Below are positions 31,965-34,397 of a stretch of DNA of 34,397 nt, piece after piece. The stretch is from Silene noctiflora. Its lineage: Eukaryota > Streptophyta > Magnoliopsida > Caryophyllales > Caryophyllaceae. Each line of letters opens with the position of its first letter. Position 1 is the first letter of the stretch. The notes under the pieces are model-generated. The model searched no databases. It saw only the letters and a program-made list of their open reading frames with translations, and was not told where the DNA came from. The DNA is taken from contig VHZZ01003463.1 in assembly GCA_009801015.1 (NCBI GenBank), forward strand, positions 22,545 through 56,941. Direction: 5' to 3'. A program made the translations under genes and the position numbers.

Positions 31965-33258
31965 TTTTCTATAAAATTCTAAAAAAATCCTGAATTTTTC
32001 AGATAAAATTAGTTTATACCCAGATAAATTAACCCAAAGATCTACCAGAAAATGTGCAAAAAATAGTAAATGATGTATAAATCAATGATTTAACAAGAGG
32101 GATCTATAGAAAGTGGGGAAATGTTAGGAGAAAAAAAGATGGATGAATTGAGAGGTGATTGAGAAATGAAGGGTATTGAAAAAGTGGGAATTAATAAAGG
32201 AAGAATATGTAGTGTAGGTGAAATTGGAAGGAAGTTTGGATGATATTGTATTATCCGCCATGACATTACTATGTGTGGAAGAGAAATTGTAAGATTGCAA
32301 GAAAGAGACATCTACTTATGGGATATTTTTTTAATCAATCAAATTTCAGAATACCATTTTCCTAGACCTAGCAAACTATGTCGGAATTCGGGTCGAGTCG
32401 ATTTGGCAAGACACGCCACGAGACGTGCCTAGGCCACCATTTCCACTGGCATGACATGACACAAGGCCCACTTTCTCGTGCCTAGGCTGAGCCACTTTCT
32501 ACTCCAAACACAGTCAATCGGCACCAGGCACGACCTACTTCCATCTTTAATTAAGGTGTCGGGTCGAGTTATTCGATTTGGGTCATTCAAGCCGGGTCAA
32601 ATTTGTCGAATCTACGTTTTCCTCCTTTTTTTTTATTGTTGTGCATTTTCTTATACAAATACTTAATTACCAAACCATGATAGTTTCGATTGTTAAACCT
32701 AGCATAATCGATAGTAATTAGAGGGGTTATGGGATGGTCATGTTTTCAGAGGTCGTCTAGCTTGAAGCCCCCCCCCCCGTTTGAAGGTTATGCAAAACGT
32801 CATACTATGTGTTAATGCGATCATTTTAGAAAGATTTTGAAGCATTTGTTTTCATGTCAAGATTGCAAGAATTCGAGTTTGATTGGATAGCTCGAGTCAT
32901 TTCGAATTCCGATCATTTTCATGTCTGTCATTATCAAGTTATTTAGGGATAATGGTCAGTTTGCAATAATAAACATTCCGATCATCTTGCGAGTGAAATA
33001 TATAACCGACGCGACATGATGTTAATCAAAATAAAGGGTAGAAAGTGAATAATATGTTCCAAATAAATCAACTTTAGAAGACATGGTTAGACAATGCAAT
33101 ATTGCATCCCATCCCATGTTCCATTGAGTAGTATACCAAATATTCGATTGTCTAAATTAGAATCTTAATCTGGCCTTCTCTTTTTTGGCATACCATTTCT
33201 GTTACCATTCATATGTTATCACCCTAGGTTGCTACTACATGCATCTTTCTATGTATTA

Positions 33259-33464
33259 CATCCTCCGTCTCCGTCATTTGTTATCTTATTCTATTTTAAA
33301 TTGTCTTAGTCAATTGTTGTCTTTTTATTTTAGAAATGTATTTGATGAATAATTTGATCTTTTACTCTCAATTTGATCTAATTGTCATCTAATAATTGAT
33401 TTCCTCCTATTTCTTTGGCTTCGTGCCAAAACTAAAGGATAACAATTGATCGGGACGAAACGAG
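33259..33464. mobile_element. Stowaway-like MITE
   Basis: The left end CATCCTCCGTCTCCGTC, then ATTTGTTATC, and the right end GGATAACAATTGATCGGGAC, then GAAACGAG, form imperfect inverted repeats, with TA on both sides (33257-33258, 33465-33466). About 206 bp, AT-rich, non-coding. Confidence 0.7.
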
Positions 33465-34288
33465 TAATAAAAGTAGCAACAAAAGTACAAAATGAGCCGT
33501 GAAGCTTGTGCTTTATTCGTTCCCATTGTGATTATCTCTATTTTATGAAAATTACGTAAAAACACAACCAATTCAATTACAAATTTGCACCTAACATTTG
33601 GCATTTGATTGCCAACTTATCATGTCATCGTCTCATTCACAAATACCTCGTGTTTTTTTGTAGGTTCACACATTCATATTAACAATCAACCAATGCAAAA
33701 ATAATATATTTAAATTATTTACTTATCTTTATTTTTGTAGGTTCACACATTCACAAATAAATTTTTTCACTATTTCATATATGATAAATACATTTAAATT
33801 CCGCTAAATCAATTGTATTGAACAATCAGACCGTTTTTTATGAAAATAATTGTTAATATTAATTTATAATGTCTTTTAAAGATAAAATGATCCCTTTCTT
33901 TATGATATTTTAATAAATAATCTTTGCAAACATAAAATTAACTAGTGTTTGAGCAGACTGAACCGAAGTCCGAAACCGGAAAAATAGATGGTACCCCTGC
34001 TTGAAATTGTACTAATCTTGTTACAAATTGATTGAAAAAACTGTTATCGAAACTCAAAAGGGTCACGCTTCACAATTTTGTATAAATACGAAAGCCAAAC
34101 GTAGCGTAGTGAGGTGGACAACGAGAAGAATCCTGAATAAAACAACAACTTGTCCGTACAAGTTGCGTAGCTTGACCAAGTTGGCATTGCATTGCATTTT
34201 GCATATCACAAATTCTTATTTAAGACGGTTACTATCCGTTTTATACTTAAGACGAATAGTGATCTCTCACACAAATGCAAGTGGGAGG

Positions 34289-34397
34289 TGTTAGTCATTA
34301 GATAGATATTCCTTTGATATTTTCCATATATTCGATATCTTGCACATATCTTATTGTATCCTTGTGTAATTATTTTCCGTTATATTTTTCCTATTAT
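34289..34397 (+). mobile_element. Possible start of an LTR at the window end
   Basis: TGTTAGTCATTAGATAGATA follows directly on AAGTGGGAGG, which could be a polypurine tract; the AT-rich text after it (ATATTCC, TATCTTATTGTATCC, TTGTGTAATT) is typical of plant Copia LTRs. Only 109 bases are visible, so the LTR cannot be tested. The upstream TTTAAGACGGTTACTATCCG and ACTTAAGACGAATAGTG words may instead belong to a MITE covering this junction. Confidence 0.35.

Larger units (their letters stand above)
31965..34397. other. ACR11 upstream region and repeat-rich window end
   Basis: The first few hundred bases hold the ACR11 leader and promoter (minus strand); no strong TATA box at a normal distance was found (a TATAAA, rc of 32013-32018, lies only about 50 bp before the ATG). 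32385-32600 is a decayed repeat with CGTGCCTAGGC twice and GTCGGGTCGAGT words. A C-run is at about 32768-32779. A Stowaway element is at 33259-33464, and TTGTAGGTTCACACATTCA occurs twice (33658 and 33736). From 33950 the sequence is GC-richer and repeat-like. No gene is supported. Confidence 0.65.

Overview
The window is nuclear DNA from a plant, almost certainly a eudicot. The genes are split by many introns, the proteins are plant-specific families, intergenic DNA is AT-rich, and short non-autonomous transposons are dense in introns and between genes. Repeats with ends such as CTCCCTCC and TTTAAGACGG would fit Caryophyllales, but I cannot fix the lineage from the sequence. No bacterial-type operon, CRISPR array, rRNA, tRNA or virus was recognised.

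Layout. (1) 1-7259, plus: the nucleoporin NUP1/NUP136 gene without its 5' end; eight exons were reconstructed, one intron is of the rare GC-AG class, and the last exon encodes the FG-repeat tail. (2) 7260-9984: intergenic, with two hairpins, a TTTA microsatellite and a 473-bp element rich in GAGCTCG. (3) 9985-10776, plus: an intronless gene for a small membrane-anchored DUF4408/DUF761 protein, followed at its stop codon by a 157-bp tandem duplication. (4) 10777-15242: a nursery of non-autonomous elements, including a Tourist-like MITE (11782-12083), a foldback element (12548-12933) and a 1.14-kb Mutator-like element with ~195-bp terminal inverted repeats (13905-15045). (5) 15243-24703, plus: a ten-exon gene for bifunctional 3-dehydroquinate dehydratase/shikimate dehydrogenase (512 aa), all catalytic residues present, but starting where the mature enzyme starts, with no plastid transit peptide. 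Its ~200-bp proximal promoter, squeezed against the Mutator-like element, holds two ACCAACC MYB-type AC elements. Its introns are swollen by repeats. (6) 24704-27212: intergenic, with a possible LTR remnant and a second Mutator-like element (25129-25867). (7) 27213-31964, minus: a ten-exon gene for a 288-aa chloroplast ACT-repeat protein, ACR11, convergent with the shikimate gene. (8) 31965-34397: the ACR11 promoter side, a Stowaway element, other repeat fragments, and a possible LTR start at 34289.

The four genes do not form a pathway. They are ordinary neighbours: a nuclear-pore basket protein, an uncharacterised DUF761 protein, a shikimate-pathway enzyme and a plastid amino-acid-sensing domain protein. 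Two have a metabolic theme (aromatic precursors, nitrogen), but nothing in the sequence shows co-regulation. Reading frames were checked by exon phase: all three spliced models stay open end to end with consistent phases (NUP1 1144 aa from the first visible Met, DHD/SHD 512 aa, ACR11 288 aa). I found no clearly new biological system. The most interesting points are the transit-less DHD/SHD with AC elements next to a Mutator-like insertion, the long-TIR element itself with its rearranged left end, the GC-AG intron, and the repeated 14-bp palindrome inside the DUF761 coding sequence.
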